A stretch of DNA of 64,000 nt, taken from NCBI RefSeq assembly GCF_964340395.1, contig NC_135565.1:7667742-7731741 (forward strand), read 5' to 3'. The position numbers and the translations under genes are program-made. The notes beneath the pieces are model-generated. The model saw only the letters and a program-made list of their open reading frames with translations. It had not been told where the DNA came from and made no database searches. Positions 26,701 to 42,798 of this stretch are shown one piece after another. The DNA comes from Glandiceps talaboti. Its lineage: Eukaryota; Hemichordata; Enteropneusta; Spengelidae. The number at the start of each line of letters is the position of its first letter. Position 1 is the stretch's first letter.

Positions 26701-29700
26701 TTTTGTAGTATTATTTTGGACGTGCTAAGAAGGTTGCCGAATAAAAGTCGGGGCTTGTAGTAACTCTGGGGAAGAGCTCAAATTGTTAAAGGTAGTTACA
26801 TATTCCACACTAAATAGACTTCAATGGTATAAGGCCATTGGACTTGATTTGACAAGTACAGAGTAATGGAGGATTTGTGCCTGCATGTTGAATTTAAGGA
26901 GGACTTTAGAGAAAAAAAAATAGAATTTCTCATTGATACTGATGAACACAGTGTCTATGAGAACAATCATTTTCAATTTGTGGTTACCTTATCAGAATAC
27001 GACAGACATGAGCAAAATGAAATACATTCAAGCTATTACATAAATTACGCAAAAGTAAGACAAACAACAGCTACACAAAAGAAACAACTGATACTTTACG
27101 CAATAACAAACGGGGTGAACGGAAATGACCATACTTACTACCGTTTCTTTTGATTTGATTTATGATACAAATTGCTATCAAGGAATTCTTAATGTATCTG
27201 TTCTGTACACATTACAAGGAAATTGGACATGGAGACTATACTCACGAGTAAATATATTGCACTAAGTTTTATCAATTCTTTAGCATGTGGCCTACACATT
27301 TTTGCAGATACAGGAAAAATAGTGGTCATAATTTGTCACCGATTTAATTATTGTCCATTGTCATGATCTCGATGCGTGCGCACTCACCACAGTATAATTC
27401 GTCATCGCCATAAGGACATTGTGGAACACCATCGCATGTATACTTTTGACCAATACACAGTTTACCACCTCTGCATTTGTAGGATCCCTCTGGGCACTTG
27501 AAACTTTCTATAGGACCAAAATATCGAACAACATATTATTCATCAGAATTGTCTTTATTAAATACTTTACCAAGAAGATATTCAAAACTGACCAATTAAA
27601 CCCTTTAACTACCAAAGTACTATATAAGACAACGAGTAACAGATTCATAAAATATTTATTATAGGTACCTTTCTTAACAGTAACGTTTAAACATGATTTT
27701 AACGCAAACAATGATATAAAAATGGCCAGGGTCGAACACATAGTGAGATTCTCCAAACAACAGTGGTTAGCTCATGTAATGTTTGACACCATAGCAGTCT
27801 GGGATCGAATGCACTGAGTGTCGGACTGGTTGATTCTAAACAAAAAGACTCAAGACTAAAGTCAAATGGGTGATGCCCAGTTTCGAAAAACACAGGTTGT
27901 CAGTTGGTACACCAGCTTTATACTTTGGTATTTTGGTCTCAGCACAAATGTTTACAGTATTTGAGTTTCCGAATATTACTTGAGATTTATTAACTATGTT
28001 GTGTATGCGAAAACAACAGAATGTTTCAATTATTACCACAGACGAGAACATCTTCGTCATCTTCTAACGGACAATCTGCGACATTATTACAGTATCTGTG
28101 CAAAGGGATGCAATAACTATCTTGACACTTGTAGTGAAATGGTTCACATCCTAGGTGCTCTGTGGAGTGAATGTGAATTTTCATTTACATTTAGTAACAT
28201 ATAAAATATATTATTCAAAAGACGAATTCTTTCTGTAACTATGTTGTGAGAAATATTTTCCGTATGCGTGATAGTTGCTTCTTGACGAAAGACTTCTGAA
28301 AAATGGCTTTCGTCATCCCCATCATTCATCACATTACTGACGCAAGATTCACGCTTACAAGTTAACAAAAAATGAAACAAATCCGGTGTTCCACAACCAC
28401 CGATATGCAACAATAACACTGAATACATTATCAGTTAGTAATTAATTTATTTATTATTAAAATCACAAATCGTTTTCCTTAAATTACATAGAATATGTTA
28501 TCAATTGATAATTTCATACCACAAAAAAATGAAACAAATCCGGTGTTCCACAACCACCGATATGCAACAATAACACTGAATACATTATCAGTTAGTAATT
28601 AATTAATTTATTATTAAAATCACAAATCTTTTTCCTTAAATTACATAGAATATGTTATCAATTGATAATTTCATACCACAAAAAATATGTGTGCCAATGG
28701 CATTATAACAACCATATTTGTCTTTTGCTATGGGAGTAGTTGTGTTGCTACGGATATTTGCATACACTTTTGGAATCTTTATTAATTTGCCTACCCTTCC
28801 CAGCTTTCATCTTTGCAATATAAACCAACATTTAGCTGTTGCTATGGGCTTGGTCCTGTTGCCAGGCATATTTGTATACATTTCTTAGCTTTATTCACTT
28901 ACCAACCCATGCCTGTTGTTATCTTTGTATTGAAATATGCATCGTCATTTCATTGTTGCTTAGGATGTGGTGATGGTTGCCAAGTTTCAAGCCCATTCAC
29001 TATACACTTACAAGATATGTTTTTTATACAGAAATTGAGATTTTGTTTACCCAATTTGCATATCACTAATGGGATCATCATGTCATGAACAATTCTTAAT
29101 CTAAACAGCAATAATAACGTTCCCATCACATTTCGGCTCAATAATATTGGAATTAGATTTTTTACCAAAAACATACATTGTTTGCTAATTTGCATATTAC
29201 TGACAGGGTCATCATGTCATGAACAATTCTTAATATAAACACCATGAAGAATGTTCCAACGAAAGTTCAGTCAGTGGTTTTGAAATTAAAAGATTTTTGA
29301 CCAAACAGACACATTTATATACCTAATTTGTATATTACTGATGGGACCATCACGTTGTAGACAATTTCATTTACACATCCCCAGATGCACCCCCATTAAA
29401 TTTCAGTCCAACCTGCTCAGCTGTTTTGGAGTTATAGATTTTTGACCAAAATACACTTTTTAGACTTAATTTCCATACCACTGATGGGATCATCATATCA
29501 TGAATACTTCTTAGTCTAAGCAGCACTAAGAATATTCCCATCAAGTATGAACCCAATCGGTTCAGTAATTTTATAATTGTAGATTTTTGACCAAAAGGAC
29601 AAATTTTTAGCCCTAATTTGCATATCATTGATGGGATCATCATGTCATGAAAAATTCTTAATATAAAACCCTCAAGAACTTTCGAATCGAATTTCATAAT

Positions 29701-32528
29701 CTGCTGAGGTTTTTCGTCGTTTAAGTTTTTTAACCAAAAATCACATTTTGTTTTATCCAAATCACACATCGGTGATAAGATCATTATGATTTCAACAGTT
29801 TCCCAACTAGAAACACAAGTAATATATCCACCAAATATCATGCCAGTCGGTCAAGTGTTTTTTGACTTTATGATGTTTACACATACACATCCAACCATCC
29901 AACCCCCACATACACATACAAACAGACACTTTGCCATGCCTATAGCACGACTGAACCTTATCAGTTCAATTGTGCTAAAAAGGAGTCATTCAGTCCCGAG
30001 GGTAGGTACTCCAATTGAAACATATACAGATATGTGCAACCCAAATTGGCCGCTTTTTCACAACAAGAACGTTAACCCTAAATATAAGTTCACTTTTCAT
30101 CTGGAAATTCCCTTATCATGTATTCATTAAAATGAGAATGATTTTCATACTTTAGAAATACGTTCAGAGCGTCAGAATAAAGGTATTTGACTGGGTGATT
30201 TTCAATGGGTCTGTTTTTATATACTTGAAGTAGGTTGAAGTTTCATTTGGGCCACCTGTCTGAAAATGTGTGGAGTACCTCCTCCCCCTGTACTCAATTA
30301 GGTAAGTTTAATTCGTGTACCACATTCAATCAAATGTGAAGCATCTCTGCAGCCAATAGGATAGCCATACTCATCAACGTCATATATACACCAGTGATCA
30401 CTGTCAACACAAGCTCCATTGTTGCATGGTATCATATGTGCAGGACATTTAGAATCCTCAGTCAGAGACACTGTACATGACAAACATATTATCGTGAGCA
30501 GCTCAACAAATTAAATGATATGCTAATATAGATATGAATTGAAAATGGAAAAGCAAAACAACTTCCACATAGTATGTATGTATGTATGTATGTATGTATG
30601 TATGTATGTATGTATGTATGTATGTATATATGTGCGTCTGTCTGTCTGTTTGCATTTATACAACATATAGGCTTAACAATTCATTTTTTTGTACAGAAAA
30701 CAATTACATACCACAATGCTGTTCATCGGCTGCCAGTCCGCCTTCACAATAAACACAGTCACTTATCCCATCACATGCTAATGATGGCGCCAAACAAGAA
30801 CCATCTAAACATTCTATGGCATTACATGTTTCTGTTAGAAATACAATTTAGGGTGATACATTTCTTAATTTGTAATGAAGATGTTTGTTATTTGCACAAT
30901 GTGTATTAGATGAACTAAGCTCGAAATATTATGAATATGTTCAGGATAACAAAAGATCGTGTCGTTAATGGCAAGTGGCCTTACTATTAATGTACATGTG
31001 CGAAAATTAGACAATATTGTCAAGATTTCGTTAAGCCTGTACAATACTATTGCTTCACAAATACTACCCGAAGACATGGATTAGTGCTCTTTAGTACAGA
31101 CGACCGTACCAGTGTTTTCAACAGTGTTCCCTAAAGTATGTGATCAATCGTCAAGTCGATCTTAGTCAAATCTATTCATATGAGGCAACCATTTCAGGAG
31201 ATATATATAATGGCCTATCCTCCTGCCAACCAATACTTCAAGAGCAAAGAGTTTTTGTTCGGTAGTTTGCATCTTACCCAATTCATCACAATCTAACTCG
31301 TCAGTCCTGTCCAAACAGTCAAACTTAAGATCACACACTTCATTGTTGGGAATACATTGTTTGTTTTCACATGCAACTGTCTCTGTTGCACCACTACATG
31401 GTGGGTAATCTAAATGTGGGATAAGGTAATACAGTTACTTTTATACCTTACTTTGTCAATATTTCCATATCTCATCAGAAAATGGGTTATTTTGCCAAAC
31501 ACACTTATAATAGGTATGTGAAGCACTGTATGACAGTAACTTAACCCTAAAATATGTATGCTAACAATATTTATAGTAATTACGGATGATGAAATGTACA
31601 GTGCGCTATGTCTATATATGTGACTATGTCTGGAATTAAATGTTGGGTGAATAAATCGGTTAAACCATCGAAATCAAACAAAAGTAATAACAATTCTAGT
31701 TCTAATGTTCAATGCATGATAATCTTAAATATCGATTGACGCACCACAGTGAAGTTCATCTGATGAATCTGTGCAATCTTCCTGAAAATCACAGTATTTT
31801 GAGATTGGTATGGTTAGTCCATTATCGCATTCGAACCATTTCGAAGATGAATTATCTTTAGAGAGAAACACGATATTAAAAATGATGTTCCATATCAAAG
31901 AACCCACAGGCACATTGTTCCCAGATTAGAAGCCTCCACAAAACTTTCAAAGATACCTAACCCATCAACATGACGAGTATTGCCCAAGCACTGTCAACCA
32001 ATAGCATGCATGTCTCAGTTTTACCAGAATAAGTTTAACAAGGTGAAATCCCAAGACTCGCAGAAGATGGGAAGTATCCAAGCTTACCACACAGAAGGGG
32101 GTCCTCGAGGCTGTAACACGTGATGGTATTATCGCACAGATCACTGTAGTGAACACATTCTCCACTGGAACACTGGTGTAAACGAATAGGACAGCTGTTT
32201 GACACTGTGTAAAGGTAGAACATGCGTTATGGTAATTATTCTAATAATACAACCTCCCAAATAATAATGTAATGCTTACAGACGTCAGTTGAGATGCGAT
32301 ACTTTCCACGACAGCATATTCAATTCCAAGAGCGTTGGTGAGCTAAAATACGAGCGATACACCGCATTACAATGCATAGTAAACAGTTTATTTTTAACAA
32401 ACTGATTCTCAATTTAGTTAACCCTCTCTTTGTTCATAATGTCGAAATATGTATTGGAAACGACGTCATTCGAAAGATGATCGCATGTACACTTGATTGT
32501 CAGGATAGACATACAGACATAAGGACGG

Positions 32529-32610
<82 letters not shown>

Positions 32611-32637
32611 GGTAGACAGGCAGGCAGGCAGGCAGGC

Positions 32638-32692
<55 letters not shown>

Positions 32693-33585
32693 GAATCCTA
32701 CCATTATATGTCAATGTTGATGTCCAGTTTTCATTTCCTGGAAAACAATTCAATGTATTGTTTGAATTAAGCTTAACACTTTATACGATAATGTTCACAA
32801 GTTTTGGAAATAAAATAGAAATCCGACAGAATTTGCAATGCCTATAGGATTCATTAGAAATATCATAAAAATGCTGTTTTGAAGGTTCTGGACACACACA
32901 ATAATACCCTGATTGATCTTACAAACAGAAACGGCGTGCAAATTATCTAATCTCTTGAAAAGTACAATATTGCTTTATGCTCGTAGAAAGTTTCATTATC
33001 TACGTGTTTTTAATGGATTTCTTTGTCTATCACATGGTTTCTTCATACAGACTAACCACTGGATTACTATCATGATTAATTGACTTTTGAGTGAAAGTAT
33101 GTACATGTACATTGAAGTAAGATGAACTTGTATCTATAAACAGGTGATTATGAACTAGAAATAAGTCAATGAGGCAAAACATGATTTGCAGCAAGTAATA
33201 ATTTTCTTTCCTGATTGATCTAGCGGAAAACGAAAACAACGTGCTCGTTTCTGTGGATCAAGTATTTAAACTCACGTGTTCCCCCTGTCTCTTGTTCAAC
33301 GTCTACTTGTTGTCTACAAACAAAGCTATTAGTCAAGGCAACATCACATAGTACATCGTTCCAGTGATTTGTGTTGTAGAGGTTCGTTAGATAAAGAGCA
33401 ACACAGTTTTTATAAACACTACCATCTGGTTGTAACCTTCAATAGGAAAGGAATATTTTGTTCAAAGTTAATCGATCCTTTTTAGAACATTTGGGATTCA
33501 CTAAATGCTATTTTTAAAGGTTCACCCACTTTCCCGTACTGTTAAATACAACGACGACGACGCAGATTGTTACTCTCAATACTCA

Positions 33586-33617
<32 letters not shown>

Positions 33618-35325
33618 CTCACTCACTCACTCACTCACTCACTCACCCACCCACCCACCCACTCACTCACTCACTCACTCATCCATCAAACAATCAAACA
33701 ACATGATTTCATAAGCATATAAGCCACAAATACATATTGACATCACTGTGTTTTACCTGTCGTTACTCCAATCGCTATACAAGAAGCGACGCCCATCAGT
33801 CCATTCATACAGTCCTTCTAGATTGATGTCTGATAACCCTTTTAGAATTAGTAAATACAAATAATCAGACGAATTTGTAATTATAATAATTTGAATATCC
33901 TCATGTGACACGATTGAAGATCACTAGTAATATTTAATTTCACACAGGTGTATCATGTGACATCAATGTGAGGTTTCTGGTCCTACAGTTTGGGGAGACT
34001 TTTATATTGAATAGTTAATATAATTGCCACTGTACTACCAAACCAGAAAAAGTATCGCGTTTCAATTAGCCAGCACGGTTATTAATGTGACATAAACATT
34101 GCTAGCGTGCACACGTAAACACTGACACATTTTATGTCGGTGTGAACACAAATCTACATCATCGTCGGATGAAACAAGGAATATTCAAATACACAATTGT
34201 TTCTTTGTGTTGACAGTGTGATACAATGTAACATTTCATGTGCGTTCGCTCTATCAGTACTTGTAATTTGTGTGTGTATGTGTAATTCGTCACAAGGAAA
34301 AAAACGTTATGAGATGTATAAAATATCTCAAGTTGACAACCATGTAGTGGCTTTGGTTTGATAGTAGGTTATCTTGATGCAGAAACGAGCTCAGTGGAAA
34401 ATATTGTTGAATTTATTCATATTTGAGAGTTTAAAAACGAAGTAGATGCAACAGAAACACTTTTCTGTCACTAATTTGTTAAACACAATAACTCTCACAT
34501 AATGCTGTACACCCGGAATATAAAAGAGAAAATATCGGGAAAATGTCACCAGGGCTGTTGATAAATATGTCATTTTTAGAAATTAGCAAGAACACATCTT
34601 TTTCAATAGTCACATTTGACTCAAAGCTGACTTTCATTCACGTTCCACCTAGTTATCCTTCAGGGTAAAGATTTGTGTTTTCTTAGGCCACAAAACCACG
34701 ATACATGAACACAACGAGGAATTTGTTAAAAATAAAGAATTCATGTATTACAAAAACGGGACTAGGCCTTTCTTTGAACATATTCAAATTTTCCAAACTC
34801 ACCTATGTAAATCCATTCCAAGGGGTTCTCAGATGCAAGATAATGAACAAACCGTGCTTCAGATTGAGACGTTATACTTGCTAGGGACCCGTTTTCAGCT
34901 GTGCAATTCTGTTCTGCTTCCAACCACGTGATGCTATTGGGTAATTCAAACAACCTATAACAGCCATCATTGAAGAATTCCCAACCAGAACTGCAATTGT
35001 GAGCTGTAGTAAGAATATTAAGAGTTATGGTACTAATTTAATAATAATGATCACAGTAATCACAATGTTATGTCCATGTTGTGATAATTCATAATACAAT
35101 TGACATAATTTACTGGTAGTGTTAATATTTCAAAATGTTGGCCAACAGTTCAATGCACAGTTGAAAGTTTTTCTAATACTGTATCAATGTAGAGTTTTCG
35201 TAGCGAGTTGTAATTATTTTACTAATAAACTTTATATAGTGATATAAATAGGGTATAGATATAGTGTTGAAATAATCTATCTCTTTCTCTCACCATCTCT
35301 CATTATCTCTAGCTAGCTAGCTACC

Positions 35326-35416
<91 letters not shown>

Positions 35417-36955
35417 ATATGCGTGCATCCATCCATCCATGCATCCATGCATGCATACATACGCGTACTTATCTTACAATTTCATATGTTCGCTAAACTT
35501 ATGTCATGAACCAACTGAACTATAAAATAACCTTTCGAATATATATCACTAGAGAATAGAGAAATAGTGAAAAATATAGACATACCTAAAGTATTGGTTA
35601 TTGCTTGATATATTGACCATTGGCATATATAATTTACCTGTTATATTTTCCGAATAAATCATTCGCTTGTTAACTGCAATGACTTTATAGTCGGCATAAA
35701 ATCCGATGCTACCGTCAACTTTCTCATCAGATGTGAAGATAACGAGCATCTCACTGAAATCAGAATATATTATTTCAGGTGGTCTGTTGCGATTGCAAAA
35801 TCTCTTCCTGTGTTTATCATCAATATGTCGTCCACTGTAAACCTCTACCATGTCTGATAGACAGTCTCTTGCTTCCCGCCCGACATCAAAGTGTCCAAAG
35901 ATTAAAGTGATATATGAACCGATGTCTGCTTTCAAAATCCAGGAACATCGCATTGCCTTTGGATATGGCACAGGATAATCTCTTGTGGTGAGAATCCCGG
36001 ATGTGAAATTTGAGCACATCATCTTATTCAAACAAATTCGTGCTATATCTTGACAGTTTATGAGATCTATGTAAATACAAAAAGGTATTGTGTCAAATTA
36101 AATGTTAGTGCTCTCTTTTTTTAAAGTACTCTGTTGTCAAACTTAACTTACTTCATTCCTGTTATGCACACGCTATGTTCATGAGATATGAAGCTATAAA
36201 CGCCAATTAACCATGCACTAATACACAAATGCAGAGAGACACACTCGCACTTACAGGATTAGAGTATGACATTGGTGGCGCAATACCCTAATATAAAAAA
36301 GCAACACCCACAATGTAATTCAACGTAATGACAAGAGTACGGATAAGAGTCAGATTAAGGTGAGAATCAATAGTTCAATGTGGGATAAATATTTATATTC
36401 CGTTATTTCGGACGAGAGAGGGGAGTTGATAAGATATGATGATTTGCATTTTTGTCGTCGATAATATGAAGTGTCCGAAATAAGAAGCATGTAATGCGTA
36501 TTAACCCCTTCATACTGAATGGTATAACAATTGAGATTAACTTCTTTATAAACTATGTATAAAGATTACCATTTGGGAATTTTCAACTTTTGCCCCAAAG
36601 AATAATATGAGTGAGGCATTGCTTGTGAAACATCTGAGTATTAACATAACATGTTCTGTAACTAAGTGTAGTAGGTATTACATCTAGTGATTCTTGAACC
36701 AATGGAGGAAGAAACACAGAGTAGAAAACTAACATTTGTCAGATAAAGTTCTTCGGAAGCTTTGATGTCATGGGATATTACACACTGTACAATATTTTAT
36801 TCCCAACTCTCTCTCTCTCTGCATTGTGTTATCGAACATCATCCCCTTGAAGTGAGACAAATTTCAGTCGTAGTCAGGGTTTTGTAAACACATTTGTGAC
36901 ATTTGCGATACATAGAATTGCCACTGATTAGTTTCAGAATATGCATTTGCATCGG

Positions 36956-37020
<65 letters not shown>

Positions 37021-37062
37021 CTCGGTGAGTATCAATCTGCTAAGACAGTGCTCTATACCGCA

Positions 37063-37138
<76 letters not shown>

Positions 37139-40100
37139 ATGACTTATTGTAGGAGGAACTGAAAGTTTGGCAATGTGTTAACATACTTTCTTGAAAAACA
37201 TGTACAATGTTTGCAAGAGAGAGTTATCGGTAATGTATTGTATAATGTATGAATAGTCAAAGATTTACTAAGATCAAAACAAAACAGTCAAAAAGAAAGT
37301 ATGGCTCAGATCGAGTGTTGCCACTTGAGAGCTGCTTATTAACATTATGATATTATTACCATTTGTTATGTATATGTGATATTCCCATGACAACGATGGC
37401 ATTGCAATAACATTATCTTCATCACCAATCGTCATCCAGTGTGGTTTTCGTCCAACATAGCATTCTCTCCTTACTTCATTGTAAAGTATAAGGTAACATG
37501 AAGCCGATGTCACACGTAACATGTTTACGCAAATTTGAGCACAGGAGTCACGACTGGATGGCGAGTAACTAATACCAAACACTCTTGATGTGAAATATCT
37601 ATTTGTTGAGTACATGTTTTCCCAAAGGAAAGTTACATCTAGAAACAAATACGATTACCAATAATTAAAACATTTACTCCATATATCCCGACACACATTA
37701 TTTCTAAAGTTCCGATATACTGACTTTACATTTAATACCATATAAAACATTTATCACTGCCAAACCTGTAGGTAAAGAATGTGTTTATATTATAAACTGT
37801 ACGCCATATACTGTATTAACTAGACCTTGCTATATTTTTTATATTTATAAGCACCCTCTTCCTGAATGAAATATATCATTTATTGGCTACGATTATACCT
37901 TACCTTGGTCAAACACATTTGTTGCATATACATGAATGGCTGCTCCACCACGATATTGATGGCAAGACAATCCAAGAAAAAAAATGTAGTTGGCTTTTTG
38001 TGGTGGGTAGATAGTATCGAGACTATTTCGTGTCAGGTACATCTGAGACATAAACGTGATAATATGATTTAAATATTGTCAGTAAATCAACTATAACAGT
38101 TAATGGTCAAACTACAGAGTAAGCAGCATATAATAAGTATATGTTCATATATATAGGTGTCACATGTCACCAATATCGCATTCTTAATGGTCGACAGCTC
38201 TATATATACAGGGTTAATATTTAACGAAACAACAATTACTGTATGTATTTGTGTACTTGTTCTATCACATGGTCACTGCATTTCCCTTGTAAACAAACCA
38301 GACAGACAGCAGCATTCATTTTTGAAGGTGAATAACATTTGTTAGAACCTCAATTTGGGTGATACGCAAATAGAAAACACTACATCATAGCTAAAGAGGA
38401 ATAGTACACCCTGATTTAAATGACAAAGTTAACGATGATGAGATATAAACAACCACATTGCAGTCACTAGAGAGATGCGAGATATTAGGCGTGACGACAG
38501 CTAAACACGGAAGTAATTTTATTATGAAATGAAACAGCATTTTCGGACATTAAAAATTTAATTTGGAGTTGTTGGTGACGTATAAATATATCATTCGTCA
38601 AATACTATCCCACACCATGCTACCCGAGGTGATGTTTCTGCTATAGCGAAAAAATTGACATCTCGCAACAGGATATGGAATGGTATTTGACAAAATACAT
38701 GTATTAGTATTTACCTGGCTTTCATCAGCATCACTAGGGTAACTCCAATCACGTGGATCCTTTAGACTTAACAATATCTTGTATGCTATGAATGTAAATA
38801 TTTCACTTATGGCAAGGTCCTCCATATGTACTCCACTGACAGTTAGCACTTCCTCAAATAGTATTAAACAGAATGGTTGAACATCATGCAATTCTGGAAC
38901 CCACACAATCGCAGGAATTCCTATATGTCCGTCGGTTGAATACATTCTTACTTCTTGTCCAAGAAATCCAACCTGGATACTATACTTGGAAACATCGCTA
39001 TCTCTACTACTTGTTTGAGTTGTACGTACGATAAAGTTTAATACATGGTGAACATATGTCGTGTTGTATATCTGCTCAGCATCTGTAACAAAACAATACA
39101 CGCCTTTATCAATTAATATAATACCAATTAACAAAACTGATAAGTAAACCGACTTCTTGAGGCTGATGGGTAACCAACATGAGAAGCATTACCATTTCAT
39201 TAAGGTATGCTTTCATTTGAACAATCAGTCGAGCACTAAGGAAAAATCATTTTTAATTCAGTAATGGGTTCCAAATATCAAGTAATATATACCTAATATA
39301 TTGTGAACAAGACTGAGTTTGCAGTCTAAAGCTCTAAGCTTATCAAATACATATTGTGTGTTTTAGTTAATCTTTTAGTACGTATGAGTCTACCACAGCA
39401 GTTGAATTTCCATCAGTGTAAATCATGTACAATTGAATAAAAAGTAGCAATAATAATAAGTGATATAGGATGGCTACGTGGGAGTTTTTTTTTTCTTTTA
39501 ATCAAATTGTGATCCATAATCATAACAAAATAATTCATATTGATATTGTGTATTATTATGATCACTTTACAAATTGATAAGTTCTATATTGATATGATGC
39601 AATCTTTATCATAGAAAGGCAATAGAATATGGTTAGTATGTAGCTAATCTCACCTGATGAAAATATGCAGAATACACCAGGTCGTGCTCTCAAATCTAGG
39701 TTTGTGGTATGCTGGTATGCAATGAAATTGCCCTTTACACGCTCTTTGAAAGGCATATTTAATATTATTAGGTGGTACTTTGTCCAGTATTGCCTGTAGT
39801 CACTTTCAAAGAAAACTTGGAATTTAACAGCAACCTCGATATCATCTACAGTTGCTATGGTAGCACCAACCCCTTTACAACCAGCTTCAGCGTCGTCGAT
39901 GGTTAAAAACTTGCCCTTGACGACGAATGCAACCGCTGAAAAAAAATAGGAATAGTACTGATTGTGTAGACAGTTGTAAGGAAGAGCACCTTTTGCGGAC
40001 CAAAACATTAAAGTAATTCGATTCTGCCGAAACTTTGCTAATGAAAGTGGGGTCTTGGTCCAGGTGTATCATTATAGAAATGTGCTATATGTAGTTGACC

Positions 40101-42735
40101 AAAGAAATATAGGGCGCATGCTGTATTAAGTGAAAGGTATACACTTTAAGAAAATCATTCATTCCAATAAAAACAAGGCAAATGCATTGATATAATCTAA
40201 TGACAAAGTATCTTTAAAGGTTGAAAGAAGAGGATAATTAATTGTATAGAAATAATTTTGAAAAAAAAATCATTCTTCATTTTTCTCGCTTTCTCATGTA
40301 GATAGTGAGATGTGCATATTTCTGAGTATGGGCAATCATTATGAAAAGTGAATACTTGATCGATTGAATTGCTCCCATTATTATATAGATTTAGGACATT
40401 CTTGCCAATTCGTAGAATTTATCACATATAAAACGTGTATTAATTTCATGTGCTTTATGTATTACTTAATGAACTCCGAACTCAGAGTAGTATAAAAAAC
40501 AGTGATACGTCATAGAATGAGAACTGATGTATTTACATGCATTATTCATGTTATAAATTGTGCCATTGAACATGATAACATAATGAAAAACGTGTAGAGC
40601 TATCCAATGATATGTATGTTGCATAACAGTTTCTTACCGACTTCACATCTGGATCCAGTAAAACCTATTGGACACACACACGTGTAACCATACAACGGTA
40701 TACAGGTTCCTCCATTCAAACATTTATTTGAATTGCATGCTTCAAAACGAGGTTCATCTAAAGAGATAACCATAATATAAATTCTATGTTTAACATCCTT
40801 CTGCCTTCCTGCAATTAATAATTCTTTGTCCTATAACACAAATTTGTTAAATCCTATAAGTTGGCGATAATTGCTATTTACAATCAGTAAATAGTGCTAA
40901 TTCAAACATTAAATCGAATTGACTCTTGAAGTATACAAACATCCACACACAATGACACGTTCTATAATAATGAGAGGTTAACTCAAAGACAAAATAACTT
41001 GTATTTATACCATTGATTACATAACCATCTGTATACATTTTAACTGTATTTTAATTTCAGACTTGCATTACATCTATTGTACCCTCTAGTCGTTATTCTG
41101 AGATTTGTGACATCACACCATCCTGTCGTTGAACTTGACATTCCCAATAAACTAAATCGCTCGTGCATATGTTTCTTTCACTGGTCAAAACCTTCACCAG
41201 TGGTGGTTGATCGGTATTATATTATACCAGTATAATATTGAAAATATCGGAAACAAGATAAGAACTAACGTTTTCTGGTTTCATTTGCGGCCCCTCCCCT
41301 TAATAATTTGCTTAACAATAACACTGTTGTCAAGACAGCTGATCTGATATGACGGACGCCTTGATCATGAGCGTCGTGCATCGACTCGATTTATTTTATC
41401 TGCTCCTCGTTTCTAGGGATAATCTGTACATTGATCGGCTCATTAAAAGTATACAATAATGAATAGACAGCCTGTTTGACTCTAGGTATAAACTTGAAGT
41501 GGTTTATTGAATACAGCATGCTTCGCGCCCGGCTGGCTTTGCGACTCGGTGCAGTGAGAAGATAGACATGGCAGCAGGCTGATATTTACAATTTTATACT
41601 GCAAGTTACATCAGTAGATTTTCGGGTTTTGGGCTTTCCCTGTCGGATTGATGACTCATTCTCTAGGATAGGATCTCAGACAAATTTCTATTTAGATTAA
41701 TGGTAAGTCGGTCAGTGTAAGCTATTACACTTGTTTCATTTTTATGACACATGTGACAGGACACCCTCAACTGTTTCCATTCCAGCCGAGGCTAGAAGTA
41801 GAACCGATCCGTGTGCCTGCCTTAACCTTAGTAATCGATTATTTGTACAAATACGCGATAAAACGACTGCTTTGATTTCGAAATTCCCTTCATAATTTCA
41901 CATAAACTATTGTCTCATTGAGGTAATCCTCCTCTGAAAATCCGCAGAGTTCACTATCACCACGGACTACAACGTTCGTAGCAGACGACAAACAGTGAAC
42001 ATCAAAATTTGGATGCGTGCCAACTGTTCAGTCAAACGGCCACTTCCAGTAACTAGTGATTAATAAAAAGATGAGCAATAAATAAATGGAAGCTTTTTGC
42101 ATACGTGTAGATAAAATGTATACAATAGAGAGAGTAAAAGATTTTAGAGTCATTTAGCAACACATATCAATACGAACATCGAAGAGTAAAATATCATGCT
42201 AAAATCAGGAAAAGAAAGTCAATTGTCGTCGGATGTTCTGACAGACTAAAATGCAATGACTTCACTGTACGTCAAAAATACTTGATCAAATGATGTAGTA
42301 CGTATTTCCAGAAGTACTTAGTGGCTGAAATGTCACAAACTAGAAGTTCATTATTATCGATGTTATCGATCGATGTCATTCGAAATTCATTGGTAGGAAC
42401 TTGACATTTAGCGTGGGAATTAATTGGCGCTTTATTCGTTCTTAGGATATCAGCAGGGGAATAAATGAATTAAATTATTTAAATATGTATATGCTATGGT
42501 ACTTTCACTATGACTTCACATGTTAGATTCTCGATTGCTCCTATACATAACTTGCAAATGTTATATTAATGAAATTCAAATATTGATTCTAATCACTTGA
42601 GCACCACAAAATCTGTAGTCACTTACGGATTTATGGTTCCCATATTTGCATGGTTACAAACACAAATACATACATACATACATACATACATACATACATA
42701 CATACATACATACATAGAGAGAGAGAGAGAGAGAG

Positions 42736-42798
<63 letters not shown>

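Noticed and set aside
32414-32753. LSLSLS / CLSVCLSV ORFs
   Set aside because: Products of (GA)n and (GACA)n tracts, not genes; only the 36-bp exon at 32702-32737 is credible there.
39482-39510. Poly-T run near the Link-like exon as a retrogene tail
   Set aside because: No associated intronless coding sequence or target duplication.
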